The notes below the pieces were generated by a model that saw only the letters and a list, made by a program, of their open reading frames with translations, did not search any database and was not told the origin of the DNA. The translations under genes were made by a program, and so were the position numbers. Below, one piece after another: positions 60,861-64,000 of a DNA stretch of 64,000 nucleotides. The number at the start of each line of letters is the position of its first letter. Positions within the stretch are counted from its first letter, which is position 1. The stretch lies in the NCBI GenBank assembly GCA_016789265.1, contig JAEUQK010000024.1:62001-126000 (forward strand), read 5' to 3'. The stretch comes from Blastocatellia bacterium (GTDB taxonomy: Bacteria; Acidobacteriota; Blastocatellia; Pyrinomonadales; Pyrinomonadaceae).

Positions 60861-62174
60861 ATGAAGCCCACGCTTTTGCTCTCCCTTACGATGATGTTGT
60901 ATCCCCTCCAAGCGATTGCCCAGACCGCAGCAGAATTTGCTCAGATCTGGGACAAGGAACATGTTTCGAATAAATTACCTTCTAACGTCAGACACAAGGA
61001 TCTACTGAAGGATTTAGAAGACCTGAAAAAGCTCGAACTTAAAGTGGACGAGGTCGGAAAAAGCGCGCAGGGACGCGAGATCTTTCAGATCCAGTGGGGA
61101 AAAGGGCCGATGCGCGTCTTCCTCTGGTCGCAAATGCACGGTGACGAACCGACGGCCACAAGCGCATTGATGGACATGTTCGCCGTGCTGCAAAATAACC
61201 GAGACAAGGAATGGGTCAAGCTCATCGAGAACAAACTCACGATCCGTGCCGTTCCGATGCTGAATCCGGACGGTGCCGAGGTGTATCAACGTCGAAGTTC
61301 GCAAGGTATCGACATCAACCGCGATGCACGCAATCTGGTAACGCCTGAAGCGAGACTGCTCAAATCGCTTCGCGACTCATGGGAACCGGAGATCGGTTTC
61401 AACCTTCATAATCAGCAGGCGCTGACGACCGCCGGAAAGACAAGCAAACAGGCCGCGATCTCTTTTCTCGTTGTATTCGGCGATGAGGCAAAAACGCTTA
61501 CGACGGGACTTGAACGAAATCGCCGCATCGTCGTCGCGATGTATCAAGCCCTGTCAAACTTCATACCCGGTCATATCGGGCGTTACGGCGACGATTGGAC
61601 GCCGACCGCATTTGGCGACAACTTCTCGTCTTGGGGGACGCCTGTAATCCTCATCGAAACAGGCGCGATCTATGGCAAGGACGAGATGTTCCTTGTGAGG
61701 ATGAACTTCATCGCATTTCTGACCGCGATGAAGCTGCTTGCAGACGGAAGCTATTCCCGGTTCGACCCGAATGAATACGAACTTATTCCTAATAACACAT
61801 CCGGCAGGATAGTAAATTTCGTTTTCCGCAACGCGACCGTGATCGATCGTGTAAAACCGCAAAATCTGCTGATAGCGGACATCGGACTCGTTACCGAACG
61901 TCGACGGGCGGAAATGGCACAGCCGACGACGATCCGCCAGATCGGCGATCTTTCGGCGATCAACGGCCTCGAAGAGTACGACACGAGGGATTTCTTCGTT
62001 ACAGGCCGGATCCAGTCTCTGAAACAAGGTAATTTCGGAGAATTGCTCTTCTACAAGAAAGACCGGGCGATCAACTGGGCAAGTACCGACATCGAGGCCG
62101 AATTTCCACCCGATGCGGTCTTTTCGCTAGGCAAATGGGTAAAAGGCGAAGGTGTCGTTAAGAAGCTGAATTAA
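60861..62174 (+). CDS. Exported M14 zinc carboxypeptidase
   Basis: A 437-residue M14 peptidase. Signal peptide ends near AIAQTA. Zinc and catalytic motifs are QMHGDEPTATSALMD (His, Glu ligands), DINRDARN Arg region, NLHNQQALTT (His ligand) and ILIETGAIYG with the catalytic Glu. A C-terminal beta domain (about 320-437) includes RIVNFVFRNATVIDRV. Most M14 enzymes of this shape trim peptidoglycan or diet peptides. Its ATG has no strong ribosome binding site. Followed by recN after 71 bases. Confidence 0.88.
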   Translation: MKPTLLLSLTMMLYPLQAIAQTAAEFAQIWDKEHVSNKLPSNVRHKDLLKDLEDLKKLELKVDEVGKSAQGREIFQIQWGKGPMRVFLWSQMHGDEPTATSALMDMFAVLQNNRDKEWVKLIENKLTIRAVPMLNPDGAEVYQRRSSQGIDINRDARNLVTPEARLLKSLRDSWEPEIGFNLHNQQALTTAGKTSKQAAISFLVVFGDEAKTLTTGLERNRRIVVAMYQALSNFIPGHIGRYGDDWTPTAFGDNFSSWGTPVILIETGAIYGKDEMFLVRMNFIAFLTAMKLLADGSYSRFDPNEYELIPNNTSGRIVNFVFRNATVIDRVKPQNLLIADIGLVTERRRAEMAQPTTIRQIGDLSAINGLEEYDTRDFFVTGRIQSLKQGNFGELLFYKKDRAINWASTDIEAEFPPDAVFSLGKWVKGEGVVKKLN

Positions 62175-62245
62175 CCCCGCTGCGACGTTCTAATCTCCCG
62201 AAACGGTGTGGTAATCTCAATGCAGATCACGCACGGTGATTCGGG

Positions 62246-63925
62246 ATGCTCAACCTCCTCAAGATCAAAAATGTTGCCTTGATAGATTCGGTCGAGATCG
62301 AATTTGGCCCTGGACTGAACTTGCTGACAGGCGAGACCGGTTCGGGTAAGTCGATCATCGTTGACAGCCTCGGCGCGCTGACGGGTGAGCGCGTAACGAA
62401 CGATCTGGTGAAAGATGGTGCGGCGTCCGCGCAGATAGAAGGACTCTTTACGATAGAAAAGGATGCGGCGGCAAGCAAACTGCTTGACAGCGCGGGGATC
62501 GCCGCCGGTGACAAAGAGACCGAACTAATAGTCCGCCGCGAGATCTCGCTTGCGGGAAGGAACCGGATCTTTATAAACGATCAGCTCGTTTCCGCCGCGT
62601 TCCTGAAACAGATAGGCCCGCTGCTTGTCATTATTCACGGCCAGGGCGAACAGACATCGCTATTCGACCCGAACACGCATCTGGAATTGTTGGACGAGTA
62701 TGCGCGTGCCGGTTCGTTTCGAGAAAAGACGGCCGAGGCATACAGCGCATGGTCAAGGGCGAAGGCTGACCTCGCTGAACTCAAGCGTGGCGAATCGGAG
62801 AAACTGCAGCTTCTGGATATATTGAAATTTCAGGCCAACGAGATCCGAAATGCGGATCTCAGGGTCGAAGAGGAAACCGAACTCGAAGAAGAAAAACGCA
62901 GGCATAGCAATGTAGAAAAACTATCCTCGCTGAGCGGCGATGCGTTAGATCTGCTTTACGATGCTGATGCGTCGACCGTCTCGACGCTGGAAAAGGCCAT
63001 CAGAAAGATCGATGAACTTGCCGAATATGATTCGCGGTTTTCAGCCTACAAAGAGGGACTGAATGACGCACAGGCCGTTCTTCAGGATCTGTCTTTCGCC
63101 GTTCGCGAGTTTTCCACGCACCTCGAGTTTTCACCCGAACGCCTTGAGGCGATCGAGGATCGGCTGGCCGAGATCTCCCGTGTTGCACGCAAATACGGCG
63201 GCTCGGTCGAGTCTGCCTTGGAGCATCTACGCGAATCCGTCGCGAAACTCGACGCTATAGAGAACGCTGAGTTTCATCAGGAAGAGACAAAGAAACGCGT
63301 AGGTGAGGCACGTGCGGCATATGTGAATTTGGCGGCCGAATTACACACCATTCGTCAGAAAGCGGCCGCGAGATTCGGAAAAGAGGTCGAGACCGCACTT
63401 TCCGCTGTGGCCCTTGAAAAAGCGAAGTTCGAGGTGCGGATCGAAGGCCATCCCGATCAGGAAGATCAATTTTCGGCGAATGGTTTTGATCACGTAGAGT
63501 TCTTTTTCTCGGCGAACGTCGGTGAGGCGGTGAAGCCGCTTGTGCGCGTTGCGTCGGGCGGCGAGGCGTCGAGACTAATGCTCATCCTTAAGACGACGGC
63601 CAAAGAACGGCATGCGAGCAAGTCGGTCGTATTCGACGAGATCGATGCCGGTATCGGAGGCCGCGTGGCCGAGGCTGTTGGTACAAAGCTCAAGGAACTT
63701 TCTGCCGGCCAGCAGGTTTTATGCGTTACGCATCAGGCGCAAGTTGCGTCTAAAGCCGATCGTCATTTCGTCGTGGAAAAAACGGTTGCGAAAAACCGTA
63801 CAAGCATTACCGCTCGGGAGTTGAGCGATTCAGAGCGTGTTGAAGAGGTCGCACGGATGCTAGCCGGTGAAAAGATCACGGACGCGGCCCGCGAAAATGC
63901 GAGAGAGATGATCACGTCGGCTTGA
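62246..63925 (+). CDS. recN: DNA repair protein RecN
   Basis: A 559-residue SMC-like ATPase of double-strand break repair. Walker A GETGSGKS is near residues 33-40, followed by SIIVDSLGALTGERV and INDQLVSAAFLKQIGP. A long coiled coil spans about 160-370. The C-terminal ATPase half has the signature RVASGGEASRLMLILKT and Walker B VVFDEIDAGIGG, then VLCVTHQAQVASKAD. ATG at 62246 follows GGTG. The last gene fully inside the window. Confidence 0.97.
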   Translation: MLNLLKIKNVALIDSVEIEFGPGLNLLTGETGSGKSIIVDSLGALTGERVTNDLVKDGAASAQIEGLFTIEKDAAASKLLDSAGIAAGDKETELIVRREISLAGRNRIFINDQLVSAAFLKQIGPLLVIIHGQGEQTSLFDPNTHLELLDEYARAGSFREKTAEAYSAWSRAKADLAELKRGESEKLQLLDILKFQANEIRNADLRVEEETELEEEKRRHSNVEKLSSLSGDALDLLYDADASTVSTLEKAIRKIDELAEYDSRFSAYKEGLNDAQAVLQDLSFAVREFSTHLEFSPERLEAIEDRLAEISRVARKYGGSVESALEHLRESVAKLDAIENAEFHQEETKKRVGEARAAYVNLAAELHTIRQKAAARFGKEVETALSAVALEKAKFEVRIEGHPDQEDQFSANGFDHVEFFFSANVGEAVKPLVRVASGGEASRLMLILKTTAKERHASKSVVFDEIDAGIGGRVAEAVGTKLKELSAGQQVLCVTHQAQVASKADRHFVVEKTVAKNRTSITARELSDSERVEEVARMLAGEKITDAARENAREMITSA

Positions 63926-63964
63926 TCGCAACGAAAAATCATCAGTATGTAAAGGATGGACAAG

Positions 63965-64000
63965 ATGCCATATTTGGTCGCCGGAACCAACCTGTATATC
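63965..64000 (+). CDS. Start of a gene truncated by the window edge
   Basis: ATG at 63965 has AAGGATGG eight bases upstream and opens MPYLVAGTNLYI before the window ends. This resembles the opening of alpha/beta hydrolases (short basic lead, then N-L-Y), but twelve residues are not enough to name it. Confidence 0.4.
   Translation, partial: MPYLVAGTNLYI

Noticed and set aside
1..64000. CRISPR arrays
   Set aside because: No regular direct repeats with unique spacers were seen. The hairpin elements are isolated and of different sequence.

Overview
The window looks like chromosome from a Gram-negative member of the Acidobacteriota, most likely the Blastocatellia/Pyrinomonadaceae side (inference). 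The pointers are a VWFA-domain protein of the type typical of Acidobacteria, a membrane-bound pyrophosphatase, a Sdh1-like succinate dehydrogenase with a single large membrane anchor, many secreted or lipoprotein products, Asp-box and TonB/TPR proteins, and composition in the low to mid 50s % G+C by eye. No plasmid, phage or CRISPR structure is visible.

Layout. 1-2031 differs from the rest: two cassette-like genes (secreted creatininase-family protein, DUF998 membrane protein) are separated by a good 60-bp integron attC site. 2104-9695 holds hppA and a run of small conserved plus-strand genes (YjbQ, DUF3052, YdeI-like, VOC, HerA-like ATPase, OB-fold lipoprotein, Asp-box protein). 9780-14902 holds a MoaD/ThiS-like protein, a D-aminopeptidase, an ASCH/wHTH-like protein, a FAAH-like amidase, a NamZ-type muramidase and a YegP-like protein, several of which fit peptidoglycan or D-peptide scavenging. 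14993-19336 is a minus-strand succinate dehydrogenase operon with two extra genes. 19490-21050 has an ImmA/XRE pair, tRNA-Thr(CGT) and an Rhs remnant. 21058-24946 is an oligopeptide-type ABC system (two permeases divergent from the binding protein) around a perfect palindrome. 24977-29082 is trmFO-tauE-VWFA-xerC. 29297-31966 is a PAS-GAF-PAS-GGDEF-EAL protein behind a promoter with an embedded palindrome, followed by a decayed 0.8-kb stretch.

32778-43674 is mixed housekeeping: riboflavin synthase, TM2 protein, Kir channel, zinc metallopeptidases, HU, site-2 protease, YacG, MFS, M48. 43934-50208 is a phosphate locus, pstSCAB-phoU followed by a DUF47-PiT pair, headed by three 11-bp-phased repeats that resemble a Pho box. 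50277-63925 holds nadA-ferredoxin, a serine hydrolase, a RibD-C protein, an O-antigen-ligase-like protein with an apparent PDZ insert, a carboxylesterase, a TPR/TonB protein, cdaA-ybbR (c-di-AMP), an M50-CBS protease, an M14 carboxypeptidase and recN; a further gene is cut by the window end.

Several intergenic gaps carry unrelated-looking 60-80 bp inverted-repeat elements. I saw no unmistakable new defence or mobile system. The best leads are the attC site in an acidobacterial background, the phased Pho-box-like array, the PDZ-containing ligase, the Asp-box/MoaD pair and the two uncharacterised genes in the sdh operon.
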